Positions 13,801-28,800 of a stretch of 64,000 nucleotides of DNA are shown here, in pieces; position 1 is the stretch's first letter; every line of letters starts with the position of its first letter. The notes under the pieces are model-generated. The model searched no databases. It was given only the letters and a program-made list of their open reading frames with translations, and was not told the origin of the DNA. Position numbers and translations under genes: made by a program. This DNA is from Anas platyrhynchos (taxonomy: Eukaryota; Chordata; Aves; Anseriformes; Anatidae). The stretch lies in the NCBI RefSeq assembly GCF_047663525.1, contig NC_092591.1, positions 46,043,501 through 46,107,500 on the forward strand, given 5' to 3'.

Positions 13801-16800
13801 TCCATTGACATTGCCTAACTCTCTTAAAAGAAATTTGGAATTCTTGTAATTACTGTTGTGTTCTACCAGAAAAGCAAACCTTTTAAGACCATCTTGAGCT
13901 AAAATTGTGTTTTCTTATGATAGTTTCTGATCAAAACACATTACTTAGCCTTTTACAGAGTTTTACTATCTAGAACCTTCTTGATTAGAGGTGACACTAT
14001 GATAACATTTCTTATCTGCTGAGGATTTGTACAAGATTTACAGATTTTTACAAATTTACACAAGTTTTAAAGTATGGACATGTAGTTCAAATGAATTTAA
14101 TTGGCATGTAGGTCTTTTGTTTTGCAGCTTGAATATAATGCTCAGCCTGGATTCTGTGAGCAATGTAGAATTTATATGAAATTGGAATAATTCAGAGCTA
14201 CTAGAAAGAAAGATCTTTCAATCATAAATTTATTTTGATGTGATCACATGTCTAGGCATTTTGACGTGGAGCACATGCTGACACAGCACAGCTTGAAAGC
14301 CTTTGTACACCTTTTTGCTCCTGTATCTGTTTTTCTTTCATGAGAATAAACATATATCTCTGCTTATCTTTACAGAAAGCTTTGACAGGGATAGATGATC
14401 TGCAGCAAGTGAAGGCCCTAGAGATGCGAGTAGATACAAGAGAGAACAGCTTGGGGAACTTTGGTAAGAAAACAATTTATCTTCTGCTTACTTTCTCAAA
14501 TTTTCCTTTATTGTATCTTAGCAGGACTGGGGACTCAGAAATCAACAGCCAGTGTAAAGTACTGTCCTGCTAGGGAGTTTCTGAAACTTGATCTCCCTTG
14601 TATCTCTCACTTGATCACTGTTTCCTTCTGTGAGGCACTACATAGGACTGAACGCTACAGCAATGGGATGAGTGACACCACTTCTGTCTAATGCCAATTA
14701 ATTTGAACAAATTCCTCACAAATGACATGCCTCTAAGCCTTAAATGAGCATTTACTGATTACCTTGCCCCCTAGGGTACTTGATGCTACTCTAGCAAGAC
14801 AGAATAGCCAAAGTTCAGTTTGTCTCCACTGGAAGATTCCCCTGTGGCTGAGAAATCGCTAGTAGTATCAGGCTGCTAATATTTGCAGCAGCCTATGTTT
14901 GCTTCCTGCACTGCCTCATCAAGCTGTGCTGGCAATTGTGCCTGAGGAAGCTCCTTTAGATACATCATCTGATGAGCCCCAGGAGGCCCTAATGCTTGTG
15001 ATTTGTCTCTGTGTCATCATCTCTGCACTGGAGAAGTAAGGAAGTACTGAAGGAATTCCTTCTATAGCAGAGTTAACACTGAGTATATGAAAGATTTCTT
15101 TTTTCCAGTACTGGCAGTCATTTCTGTCAGCAACGTGTAGGCTTTCATCACAGCCAAGTCCATCTTCAGCTACACTGAAGCAGAGTGACTACTGCAGGGT
15201 AATATTTTATGTGCCAAATGGAGTCACACCCCCAAAAGTGGGTGCTAGTATTTTCAGACAAGCAGTTCATTTTCCCATGCAGACCACCAAGGTATGCAAG
15301 TGACTATAATGTAACAGCCGAACAGCTTTTGTGGGCCTTTTGATGACAATTTATCAAGAATGGAGAAAGCAAGTGCAATGGGGGGCAGAGGGGAGTGGGT
15401 ATGTCTTGCATTGTACATGCCACTTTATATTGGTTATTCAGTTTATTTTGCAGATAGGTCTCTTTATGATAAGCAGTTGGTAATTTAAGGTAAATTACAT
15501 CTGTTTCTTTTGGAGTTAATGATCAGTCGAGTCATGTTTCCTCCAGTTGATAAGAAAATCTTATTATGTGCTTTCTACTAGTGCTCCAAAGTGGTGCTCC
15601 CATTCCTATGTCATTTTACATCAGATGTTACAAGCTAGCAAAATGTCTTACCTTATCAGTGCCTTCTGTGTCATGGGATTATCTTAAATATGTAGTCCCC
15701 TCCATTTCTTCTTTTGAACTTTTACCTTACCGCCTCTTACTCCTTATGTGCTTACACAAACATACCGCACTCAATCTTGTAGATTTTCTGAAGTATTACT
15801 ATAGAAGAAGAACAAAAAAATATGTATATAATTTACATGTCTCTGATCTCTCTTTTTCATGTGTCCTCCATACTTCCCTTTCCTTTCCATTACTGGAATA
15901 ATTCCCTTTCTTTCTGCTCCTTTTGATAGGTTTTTGCAACTTCTACAGAATACGGAGCACTATTCCTATGTTGCAAACAATTTCCATCTTATGTCCAACT
16001 GTTTGCAACAGGAGTTGGACTTTGGGGGCTATAAAGAAAAATAAAAGGCAGCTCTGGGTCCCCGCTGCTTGTGAGAATAACAAAACGTCAACACTATCCT
16101 GTGTGTGTTTGTTTGTCTTTATGTGCATTACTGACTTTCCCTCATGTGAAAATTTCTTTGAAAATGCCACCAGATGGCTAGGGCAGAAAGTTTGTCACTT
16201 AATGCTTCCAGTGGTCACCGGTTTGCAGTTTCTCCACAACTTTTCCAGGCAACCTCTTCCACTGCCTCACCACCATTATAGTAAATAATTTCTTCCTTAT
16301 ATCTAATCTAAACATACCCTCTTTTAGCTGGCTTACGTTGAGCTTCTCACCAACCACCACCCCCAGGTTCTTCTCAGGGCTGCTCTCAATCCATTCTCCC
16401 CCCCAGCCTGTATTTGTGCTTGGGATTGCTCCACATCCCTTCCCTCCAGCATGTCACCACCCCACACAGCTTGGTGTCATCAGCAAATTTGCAAAGGGTG
16501 CACTCCATCCCACGGTCCATGTCACTAGCAAAGATGTTGAACAGTGCTGGTTCCAATATTGACCTGTGAGGAGCACCACTCATCACTGATCTCCACCTGG
16601 ACACTGATCCAGTTACTAGAATGCACGTAACTCCATGGAACCTCGTAGCTCTTGAATCCCAAATTTACACAGAAATTTTCACTCAAGAAATGTTTTAAAC
16701 TTCTTGGTGATGCACAGATTGTATCCCAAGCATCGAGGGTCTGCATCTCCTTAGCAAAATTTCCAGAGTGATTTAAAACTTGTTGCTTTTCTTATAAGCA

Positions 16801-19800
16801 TTCCACTCGTGAGATGTGATGAGCTTTACAGTGTAATCTTGTCAACCTTTCCGAATTTGCCAGGACAGCCTTTCCCCACTGGTGTGACATAGCAGGAAGG
16901 AACAGTTATGTTTCTTAGGGACAGGGTGTGGGCTGAAACCCTAAAAGACTAATGTGAAAATGTTCTCATGTGTTCAGTATTAAAATAATGAAAGGCTTCA
17001 TGCCAGAACTTGAAATTGAGTCTTTGTGGGGCTGGGGGCAATTGCTGAAATCTCTAGCTATTTGTTTTCAGTGCACCTTGCTGAGTGACAGGCACAACAT
17101 TGAACCTCCCTGGCAAGTCGTATATCCAGCTTTGTGGAATTTGGATTTACTTCTGTGTTCTCTAACTGCATGTAGGCTTCAGCTTGTACTCAAACAGATG
17201 GGCTGTTTCCTTTTTATTAGCTTATCCCTTCAGTTTTGATTGCTGACAGATCTGGGACCGTTTTCATGACCAGCTCATAGAAATCCCTGTTGAAAGTAAT
17301 GGTGGGATATAGTCATTTAAGACACTACATAGTTCTCTTATTTCTAAGTGATTTTAATAGCTACAAATCAAGTTACCCACAATGCTGTTCCCTGGTACTT
17401 ATTCAATTGTTGCCTTCTGGCAGCCAGTCTAAGTTGATTATGTGTCTGGAGACCGCTGCTTCCCTTTGGTGAGGCAGCTGGTTTCTGCTGCAAGGGGACT
17501 GCAGAAGACTCTCTTGCTGCTCGGCAGAAAGCATTTTATCAAGGAAAAGCTCTGCTAAAGGTTCGGAAATAGGCATATGTTGCTTTTCATACAGGGTTGC
17601 CTTATCTGTTTCCTTCAGTTCTATTTGTCAGTGTTTCTTTACAAGAGGCAAAGGCAGAAGACGTCCATCGGCAGGCGTTGGCAGGACCTGGGGCAGGCCG
17701 GCACTGAGGCTGCAGGCACGGCTCCAGCACGTGTTTCTGCCCAAGCTGCCTTTAATTGAGCTGGTATTAACAAGCTTCACCGAGGACATGCAACAGCACA
17801 GGGCTAGACAGCCTCTCCAGGAATCAGAAATACATCCAGCAGTGAATTCATATTAAACCTTATGCTGATGCCTCTTTTTGTGAGGTTGTAATCTCAGGTA
17901 GCTAGACTGCAGCTAGCTCGGGTTTGTCTGCAGCTGCTGCAGTCTAATCTCCAGCTATATTGTCCATTTCCCCCCAGAAACGTGCAAAAAGGCACGCTTA
18001 GAACATACATGGGAGTAACATCAAGGTGATGTAACTTGATCAAACACAACTTAAGTGAATTAAATAGCCTGCTTAATTTACATATCAGGTTGCTGTTGCT
18101 GGAAAAGTGCAGCCTGAGTTCACATGCCTGTTCTGTACTGTAATGTCATCAAAACACACAGGTTCCCTGATGCCAAAGCCAGCATTTGTCAGTCATTTCT
18201 TCTGTGTATATTTTGCAGTAGGTCATACTCCAGGAGGCTTAGCAAGTCAAGCCAGGATGATTTTTTGCTAACAACAGAAAAACGATATACATGGTATTGC
18301 CTGCAGAATACATTGCAACATAAACAACAAGTGCAATTAATATAGGTATTGTAGCTTCTGGAGTATAATTAGACCAGCAACCTGCCTGCTTTCTCGTTAG
18401 TCCTAATTAGGTATATAAATGTCACCTGCTATACTAAGGCAGCTCAGAAAGATATCTTCATTACTACTCTACTTGTGAAGTGTATTACTTAAGGCAATGC
18501 TGTTGAATGTGCATGTATCGCTTTTATTCAGCAGTGTAGTTAGTAATCTGAGAATTGCAGTCTCTGGATCTAAATATAGCAGCTCTGAGGTAGGTGTTTG
18601 CAGAAGATTCATCTTAGAGAGTAATTAGACTTTACCACAAGAATGCTCATTGTGTTGGTGGACCAAACTAATTTTCATGAAAACATTCTGGGTACTACTT
18701 TGATTTAAGTGCTGTTTTTGTTTGTTTGTTTTAAATAAGTTCGGCTTTGTTTTGTTTCAAAGAAAATGGTATGAAGCACCTACCTTACGCTTTGATTTCT
18801 TTCAATTCTTTATTCAGTTTTTGCTCCACTGGGATAGTATGGTTGAATAGTTTCACACTTGTGCATTGTTGCTGGTTGCTAATTTCAAAGCCACATAGCA
18901 AAAGGCTAGTGAAAGGGAATTGAAAACAGGAGAGCATTGCTAGCCATTCTGTATTCTCAGATATTCAGACCAGCACTGTGGTTACCAGTACTTTTGTGGG
19001 TGACTCTATTGTTTAGAATTTAAATTATATAGTAGGAACACAGTTCAGAATGAGGAATATATTGGTCATACATTAAACATCAATATTTAAAGTTAATCAT
19101 GTTGGTATTGTAGGGTATCTGTATATTCATATAAGAATGAATTGTGTCCTCGCTCTCAGGAAAGATGGCATGAGGGTTAAAATTAAGAAAATCAGAAATA
19201 AGTTCTTGTGTTTGTATAGGACTCTTACTTTGTCATTCTTCTTTTACACTTTTCTCTCTGTATCTTAATCTTTTGGTCTCCAGTCTGTATGCAAGGAATT
19301 GGAACACAAAAATAGGCAAACAAAAAAAAAAGTCAGTCAATGATTTTTTAGCACTGCAGAACATTTATGTATCTAACAGAAAACTTAAAAGAGGGCAGAA
19401 CCTGTGGAGCTGAAAAAAACATTGTTCGAGTCTTGGTGGCAGATTTTTGCACTGCTGCACATAGCTTACTTTTATTTTAGTCGACAAAACAACCCGTTAG
19501 GGTTTAACACTCTATGAGTTCCCAGGGGTAGCTTGTGCCAAAATACAAGAAAATGTCCGAGATGGGGGATCGTGTTACAGTAATGAAATAACCAGATGTG
19601 AAAATTGTCTCTTCAGTCTGTAACGCTGGCTGCCACACCCCACTGCCTATTTGAGTCCTTTAATAGTATTTTTTTTCCTGAACCAACCCTAAATGTATTC
19701 AGTAGAGAGCCTTTTTTCTTGAGCAAGTCTCTCAGTTTCTCTTGAGCTAGCCTTTTTGACATCTTAGTCAAATCTTCTGCTTCATACCACTTTTTAAAAC

Positions 19801-22800
19801 CTTTTTGCTTTGTGATATTTCGCTTTTTAATACTTTGCAATAGCTTTTGCTTGAACCTCACTAGCTTCTGGGACTGAAGAGGCTAGATCCATCTTGTTCT
19901 TTCCTGAAATGCTTCAGGAAAAGTCAATTAATCTCTCTGTGCTTCAGGTTTCTTATCAGTAACGTGATAGTGATCTTTTTTAATCATCTAGATTTTGATA
20001 TATTTTTTTTTCTGTGAGGTCTTTCTCAGCACATGGATTATTTCTACAGAAGTCTTTGCTTCTGTAGTGTATGTGACTGCTGTGAATAATTAACAGGGAT
20101 ATTAGTATTTCCTCTGTCAGGACTCTGAGGTATTTTGTTGCCATACCTTATAAAAACTTGCTCAACGTGAAAGAGTATGCCTTGCAGGATGGGGTGGTGT
20201 GTTTATAATTTGTACTCTAATTTTTATGTACTATGGAATATGATTAAAAATAAGGCTAAAAACTGCACAATGTGTTTTGAATTTTTAGTGTTTTCTAAAG
20301 AGCTTTGCAAAGAAATGAAGTTGTTTCCAGTATGGCATGAAATTCAATATGTGGATTATAATCACTCCCAAATAGCATTAGATAAAGATAATGCTTCTTC
20401 TGAAACATGATTTATTAAAATGTTTTTGCCATAAACAATGTTGTTCTGTTTGGGGAAATGGAGTGAACAACATGACCTTCTTTGTTTGCTTTTGAGATCC
20501 CACTCCTTTTATTATTATTATTATTTGTTTTTCTTCTCTTTTTGATCCTTTACAAAGAGCTAGAGCTAGAATGTCCTTCTTGTGGTCACTGCTAAATCAT
20601 CCTTGCCAGACAGGGATTAATTAGAGGGCTTATAAAAATATTTAAGAATAGACTTTAGTGTCTTAGTAACAATCCAGTCTGTCTAAAAATGGTGCTGCCT
20701 CTTCATGGTGACATATTAAACTGGAGGGTTCTCTGCTAATGGGAATGGATAAAAATTTGCCCTTGTCAATAGCAAATGTTTCCTGTGACTTGAGATTATA
20801 TCCAAATTATTCTGAGCTTGGAGGGATTTGGTCTGTGATTTTGGGTCAGAGATATGTACATAAGCAACCAAAAAAGAAATTGTTTCATAGGAATAGAGGA
20901 AGATGTGAATGAAAATAATAATGAAGGAGTACTGCGTTTTTCATAGATATGAAACTTCTACAGTTGAATAGTGAACAACAAGGATTATGAATTAGAATGA
21001 AAAAAACAGTCACCATGAAGCCAGTTTTTGTTGTTGTCTCTCTGGAAAGGTGCTGTATCAGGATTGTCAGAAAGGGGTTCCAAAAATGATAATTCAGTAG
21101 TCAAGCTGACAATACGTATCTGTTGCAAAAACGCAAAGGATGAAATATTTCCTGAGTGAAATAATCTCATTAATTTTCTTAGAAGAGGTCCAGCACAGAT
21201 CTGGCAGAAAATGCATGTAAAATGAGATGCTTCTGTGTGTAACTGTCAGAACTTTCCTTTATTCTACTACCAGGTGTGCAAAATCATTCTTTATTCTCAT
21301 CCCGTAGGTGCCTATCTACCTAATCTGAGAGAGCTGAAGTTGAACAATAGCTTGCTTGTAACTGTGAGGTAAGCAATGAATGATAACTGAAACAAATATA
21401 TAAAAAATAACAGCCCTCAATTTTATTTAAATGATAAAATCTTCATTTATGCTGCTTTCATTTCTTCCACTTCCACATGCCATTATAATGGATTAGGCCC
21501 AGAATATATGCTCTGCAACCTCCTAAATTTAAGGACAGAACCTAAGCTGGAACAAATCAGTGTCGCTGCGGTGATGCTGATGAATTACCCTCCGGTCTGA
21601 CACCAGGAATGTTCCTGCCATGCTGAAGTCCGTGGAAATTTGCTGTAAATTTGAAAGGCACAAAAATTTCACCTCTTGTGCGTGCATGCTTGGATTTCAG
21701 AGTGTTTCAGCCCTTGGGCTTTTATTGTGCACAGTAGTCTGTCCTATGCAGGTCAGACCAGTTCCTCAGCTGATGAAAATCTTCACTTGATTGAAGTCAG
21801 TGGAGCTGGGTTTACTGAAAGCTGCTGTGAAGCTTCATCTCTGGCTTGCTGAGCTCCATGAGAGCATCACATATTTTCTCCCAGAGAACTGGGGATCTGG
21901 GAGGCGTGGGAAGGTATAAGTGAAAATCTTCTCAATGAGAAGGCAGAACTGTCTTCTGTCCCCCGTTTTGTTATTTGTTTTACCCTTGATAGTTAACGTG
22001 TGATGGAAAAGTTCATGTCAGGAAAGGGCTGTGTAAAAGATCATCTTTATGTTAAACAGGTCTGCTCTCTGGCTTTGCGTTGCTATCTACTAACTTTGTG
22101 GAAAAAAGTAGACATGTTACTAATGCTTGTTGAGGAGAACATGTTCCCTAATGGAAAGCAGCAAGAAATCCTTCTCTGTCCCATACATCATCACTAAAGT
22201 AGCTAACAAACTTTCATTTTTTATTACTGGTGATCGTTATTAAGATCTTTGACTGAGCTTGTACTAGTTGCTAGAAGGAAGAAAATGTAGAAGAAAATTG
22301 AGCAGATTTGATCTGACAGCCATTATGAGAATGGATAACCTAGGCTGTCATTTGTTCTGAGTCAGAACCGAAACTGCTTCTCAATCATAAATATCCTTTT
22401 AAAGAGAAGCTTTGAATCAGCGGGAAAAAATCTACAGATAATAGTCTTTAAAAATGCTACTTTATCATTCAGTTGTTACACTTTGATCATATTTTCCCTT
22501 GTTCTGATGATGAGATGAAGTATTTGCAGTCTAAATATTTTTTTTTCCACTTTAAAATCTGTAACGTGGAAAAGCGATGAATCTACATTACTGCAAATAT
22601 TTTAATGGCAACCAACCTTTGTTGGAAGCATGAAATTGCTCAATTTCTGTGCAGTAAGGAGTGAGTGAAGGAATTCTATTTTTGACAATATCAGAAGACA
22701 TACTAAAAAGAAAAAAAATGGTTTGGTCCAAAAATCCGTATTCAATGGAAAATGTTTTAACCATTTATGTTAGTAATGAATGCAGGATGCAGTTCAGGAA

Positions 22801-25800
22801 AACTTTTGAATATGGCCACCTAGTTTATTTGACTTAAGGCTTCAGCAGGATTTTGCTCCTTTCTTTGTATTGCAAGTCTAACTTTTTCCATGAGAAGTTT
22901 TTGCAAACCGTTTTCTATGAGAAAATATACCTCTGGCACTTGCTGCAGGTAATGTAGGCTCTTGAGTTTTGATTTGATCAATTATAATGTTGCTATGTTT
23001 TGGCTTGAATCTGTTATTGTGACAACTCCCAGACACACAGATTCCAAGCAAGGTCGCCTTTAAATACATACTCTCCTTTAAATAAGCAGGCTTTCTATGT
23101 GCCAATTAAATGCAATTTTAGGGAAACAGGTAAAGGAAGAACAAGAATCTGGTAACTCTCCCAGACCAGAGCTCAGTCAGTGCAGGACAGGAGCAGCTTT
23201 CATTTATTAGTTCCCATCTTCGACGATCTGTCACTGATGAACATAGATCACTTAAGGGCACAGCCTATGATGCAAGCACAGCCTGAGTACTTGAACTTTG
23301 TTTTTGGATGTCTGTATCATGTCAGTTTAATACCCATTAATGCAACGTTGCTGTCATGGCAGTAGCAATGTCTGCTACAGCTAACGTGGCATAGCTGCTG
23401 CCATTCTAATGGGCTGTTTCCAGTTACTCAAAAACGTTTAAAAAGCTTATTTCCAAATTAAAATTGTTGATGCTTGAACTTTGCCCGAAAGCTGATTATT
23501 CTGTCGTATTCAACCAAACCCATATAACTGATGGTTTTGAGGATGACAGAAGAATGTTCTTCCTTCTCAGGAAAAGTAATTCCTGTAAACTTTCTTGGGG
23601 ATAAGGTCAGAATCATTGTGGCTGTAATTTGAAAATGGGCAGCAGATAACAGGAAATGTCTAGCGAGGACAGACTGTAGAAGATTGGTCTGTTTACTGAA
23701 AAGAAGGTAGGAAAGAAAAGCAGGCAAAAGATTGAGAGTGTTTGATGTATACTCAAGATGTTAAAAGTGAACATTCTTTTCATGCTATCTTACATGAGAA
23801 AATATAATGAAGCATTATGAACAAAAGACTGTCTGTGTATGCACGAGTGGGTAGCAATACAGGAGTCTTGCTTTTTGTCATTTATTTTTGTTTTGTTCTC
23901 TCCTGTAAAGTTTTCTAATTATTTTAGGGTGAAAAAGAATTAAAATATCTCTTCTCAGTTTGAAAATGGGAAAAGCTGCTTTTGACGGCAAACAGCAGAT
24001 AGCAAGGTGCCAAAATAAGGATTTATGATCTTTGCTTTAGTCACTGATTTTTTTTTTTGAAATGTTTTGTCCTGTTTTTTCCTGATAATTCCTGAAGAAG
24101 CTCTGATGCTATTGATTGGGAATGTGGTTGAGCTGCTTTACCTGTGAATTAATGGTTCCCCCCACCTCCCCCTGAAGTTACTTTTGAATACTTGAAACTT
24201 AAAGGCTATATATAAGTGTAGGATATCGTTATCAACCATTTCATTTAATTCATAAGGAAAACATATCCAAGTTTATTTGCTGATCACCCACTTTGGCAGT
24301 TGAAGGGGAACATCTTTTTTGTCTTTTTCTGGGTTTTTGTTTTCTAGTGGCCTTTTGCTAAAGGGGAAGAGCTCTGGAATACTCGGTGTGCTGCGGAAAG
24401 AAATTACTTCAGACTCTTGTTAATTTTCTGAATTGCACTAAGTTTATGAGGTCCCCATTTGGTGACCTTTGCCCATCTGCTAGCAGCCAAGAAATTCTCA
24501 ATTTATGAACTGATAATTGAAGACAAACATGGAACCTGTTCTAAAGAGAGTGCATCTAAAAAAACGCCTTTCTTTTGTGATGACACACGGTCCTTCTCTT
24601 GCTAATGTTTCCAGTAAAAGAGCTATATTTCAAGGCCAATGGAATTATTCCTTCTGCTTTGGCTATCTCCTGTATATTTTAATCCGATTGCTTTTATTCT
24701 TAATTCAGGAATGAATTAAGAGAGATGTTTTAAAATGTTTGATAAAATCTCTATGAAAGGGCTTTTAAATCAGATATGGGAATCTCAGGACTTGGTTCCC
24801 ATAAGGTTATAGCAGAAGCTGTTTCACCAGCTGAAGCACATTTCTTCCAGTTCAGCTCTGTGCATGGCAGCTAGCAGAGGACTGGGCTGCTCCCAGGGCT
24901 ACTTAAGCAACAGTTTATAAAAGAGACTTCTTGAATTTCAAGTGAGATGAAAACTGACAGGGACAAAATAAGTATGAGGGTTATACTGAAAAGAAAGGAG
25001 ATTTCCTTCATCCAGATACAGTTTACATTTCTTCCCTGTGGTCTGCATTGTATTCAGTCTTGAATTGCTCTTGCCCTATTGCAAAAAGACTCCCCCAGAA
25101 CGAGAGTGTGTTAATCTTGGGCAATTTGGGTCAGTAAGTCATCAAGGGAGAGCAGAAATGAGAGAGTTGTTGTGAAGGTTAAAATGAGCAAGGTGCAGAG
25201 TGCATGCAAATTTGTCAGTGCCCATGCTTTTATTCTGAGTGTTAGGATAGATAGATATATTTTACCACCAGCTCCAGGGGCCAAGACTGGCTTCGTTGGA
25301 ATCTGTGCGTTCACTTTTTGAAAGGTTTCAAGCCCTCTTGACTGTGAAAAGATGAGTGAAAATGTGAAACGAGTGGCTTGAGTTGAGAGTATTGCTGATG
25401 ATTTCATGACTTTAAGCAACCAGAACCAAACTAATTCTTTCTTAACTGGGGGCAAGGGCTTTAAAGCCAATGTTTAAAAATACCTTCATGACCTCAGTCA
25501 GGATCTTCAGGAATTTGCAATTAGCAATATTACACCCTGGTACTCATCCAACAGAGAGTTTAGGCGAATGCTCACCTTTTAAAGTTGCAAGAAGTTTGAC
25601 TTAGGTGGAACTGCTTGCCAGCTAGGACTGAACGTTATTCTAGGTGCTTTGTGGGACCTGGAGCAAGTTGCACCATCCCATAGCGGGCTCATCTGTAACA
25701 GAAATAGCCCCAAAACTGAAAGTGCTGCTGATGGAGTGTCTGAGCATCTGCTATTCTTTGGATAGTTTTATCTCAAACAGATGTTATGGGACATCATTCC

Positions 25801-28800
25801 CTTTAATCTTTTTTTTTCTTTATCTTTCTTACTTATTCCTTTCCTTGCTATTTTTTCTCTAGTTTCCTTCTTCCTCTTCCAGTCTTTTTTTTTTTTTCAA
25901 TGAGGGAATTTTACGTCTGATGTGTATGACATAAGTACTATGTATAAATACCTACCATTTTCTGTGCAACAGAGGTCAGCATTGCTGAGATAAAATTCCA
26001 AAATATTTTCTAAAATCATTCCAGATACTTAGTTTGTGTTAAACATGCCAGTGTTTGTCAATGTGTGATCTGTTTGTATGACAGCAGTGCCTAGAGAGTT
26101 TAATCAGGGTACTGTTGCATTGTGTTGTGCTGACACACACAGTCAGAGAGCTGCTGCTCTGCTTTGGCCTGGGTGAATCTCTGTGTCCTTATTTCAGTGC
26201 CTACAGCAGCGCTGCTTGCTTTTATGTTTGCTTTTCAGCATGGAAAAAGCATTTATTTTCAAATGCAGGTTAGTTTATTTTACAAAATGTTTCTTCTGCT
26301 GCTTTTGTATAGCCAGCCTGAAAGTCTTGCAGCAGTTAAGGTTGCTGTGAAGTCAATCTTAAGAACATATTCTTTGAGAACTCAGTGTGCTTGCCAGGAG
26401 CTACGAAAGAAAGCATTTGAGTTGAAACTTAATCTCTGTATTAATAAGTCGTCTCTGTATTAATGTCTGCGCATCCCTGGGAATATCATAAAACTTGGCA
26501 AAATTCCTGTGACCTCAAGTTTTATTTAGCAGTGATGGGTTTAAGTATTCATATTATTGCTATTAAAAAAATAATAATCATGATTTTGGGATAGAAATTC
26601 AGCTATTTTTAATTGACCGGATTATTTTCAGCAAAGCACAGTTAGCCAGTCTATGTTAAGTCCTAGCAAAACCTGATTGCCTAGAGCATTTACCAGCATT
26701 TACCACCACTCAGGTGGTTGAAATCCTTTTATTTTCCCCCTTTTCCTTGTACAGCTTCCTCTGGGGTCATCTTCATTTGGCGTTGTCCAGCCAAGAGATG
26801 TGGCTCACCTTGAGGTGAGCACTCACTGAGCTGAGGATGTGCTGACAATACGGTGCTTTCCAGGACAGCAGACTAGAGGGGAGATGATGGGCGTTTTTCA
26901 GCTTTTCTCTTCTCTTAAGAAAGTCTGAGGATAGAGGCATCCTGCCTTCCTTCTCTGGCATTTGAGGATGCACAGTTGCTCCCACAGAAAGAATCCAGCC
27001 TGTACTTTCTCAAGTTCAGTGAGCAGAGAGAAGTGCATACAACCACACCTTTAAAAGCCACGTCTCTGGCTCTCACTATTTGTGTGCTATTTCTTTTCCT
27101 CATCCTTTTCCAAGAAAATACATGAATAAAAGATTTTATCATTTCCAAAGAGCACCTTTGAAATTCTACATTAACCACTGTTTTGGTCTTAAAAGCATTG
27201 TTTGTGTGCAAGAATCATCTAGCTACGTGCTGATCCCTCCTAGTGAGTGAGAACCTTTTAGGGGATCACAAACTCACCTGATTCAGGGCTTATGGGGGCA
27301 TCCTTACTCTTTGAACCAACTGGAGATAGCAATGGCAGCAGTTTACCCACAGACTAGAGGGAATCAAATGGCTTCATGGCTGAGCCACTGGACCAGGATT
27401 TCAAAAATACAACTTAATTATGGGGTTGGCTGTTGTTTTTACTGTGGGAACAGGCTAGCTGCAGAAATTCACCATGTTTTCAATCTCAGTCATTTATTTT
27501 ATATATTACTCAGGGGCAGACACAGTCTTTTTATGAATTATGTGCAAGGCTTTTCCTGATGGGATCATGATCTCAGTTACATGCTCTGGACGCTACTATA
27601 ATATGATAAATAAAAATGTTAGTGGTATCAAGTAGATTTCTGGCAGCAAATAAATGCTTTACATGCCCTGCTATTAGGGTTTGCAGCTGCTTTGTTTCAC
27701 ATATATTTATGAATATATACACCTAATGATTGTTTTATTCAGTGATAAGAAAGAATGGTTATAACCATCATCTGAGAAAACCCAAAGAACTGGGTTGGGA
27801 AGCAGCAGTAATTACACCATTGCTGGTGGAGCTATCCAGGCTCCATAGTCTCTTTGTCAGCTGTGGTCCAAGCAGCCATCAGGAGGGGTTGGCCTCACAG
27901 ATATAGGCAGGAAAATAATGTTATCGTCAGTGCAATGTGTTTGCAGGTTGCTTTGATTCCCTCCATCACGAGAGTTGCTTGTCTGCAGCTTGTTGGTTTG
28001 GACTTTTTTTGGGGAAAGGGAAGAAATAATTGGGTTCAATGGAAAATGATGGTCTTGGAATGCAAGGTAAGTGCTGATTTGAAAAGGGAAGGGTGGGAGG
28101 AGGAAATGAAGCTATTTGATTGTATTCATCAGTTGGTAACTGCCAAGCAATAAGTATACACAATGAAGAAATAAATAGGATTTCATTGCACAACCGGTTC
28201 TTATAATCTAATTTCTATCAAGTATTCTCCGTGTGGGATTTGATTTAGTTATTCTTATTTTCTGTGGACGCATTATTGCACACTGAGGGCCTGTTGCTAT
28301 TTTTCCATTTGCACGCTTCTTTCTCTGTAGATTTATTTCTTATTTGCTGTTTGGCAAAGTTATATCGCTTTGCCCTGAGATCATTGCAAACTGCATCAGG
28401 TCTCTCTGGGATGGATCAATACCTGCAAGAAGAAATACCAAAATGCCTTCATGTTTTAGGAAGTGAGATTTGGGATTCAGCTAGCAGGCATAACGCATGC
28501 ACAGTTGTCCCTCTTTGCCTTAAGCTGCACTGCTTGTTTTTCACATGGAGAAGCTGAAGACAAAAGTTTGATAGTGAAACATTCCACCCACTTCCAGTAA
28601 CAGAAATTTTAGGAGGGATTGTGCATTTGACAGACCATTTGTACATTTCCTAGCTATCCTATCAATCTTTCCACAGACAGTGACTTAGAGAGTTTGCTCT
28701 GTTTATTGTTGTCTAGTTCATCTTGCCCTTAAGAATTATCCTATTAAGGTTCCACAGACTTTTTTTTTTTTAACATCCTTGCTCTCAGCATCCAAAAGTA

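Larger units (their letters stand above)
4822..14375 (+). other. LRRC56: LRRC56 intron 1
   Basis: About 9.6 kb, AT-rich. It contains a poly-A run with a CR1 remnant (8447-8560), an ancient SINE-like fragment (about 9934-10005), and minus-strand exon-like open stretches at 5164-5265, 6381-6732 and 12915-13205. The rest shows no gene I can support. Confidence 0.85.
14464..21307 (+). other. LRRC56: LRRC56 intron 2
   Basis: About 6.8 kb. It contains the CR1 fragment at 16185-16615, a short ATT microsatellite near 20510-20525 and a Lys-rich minus-strand open stretch at 19613-19861 without recognised similarity. Otherwise AT-rich sequence with nothing I can name. Confidence 0.85.

Noticed and set aside
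24340..24420. Possible LRRC56 LRR exon in intron 3
   Set aside because: A Leu-Trp reading resembled the LRR motif, but the true match with correct phase and splice sites is at 37492-37588.
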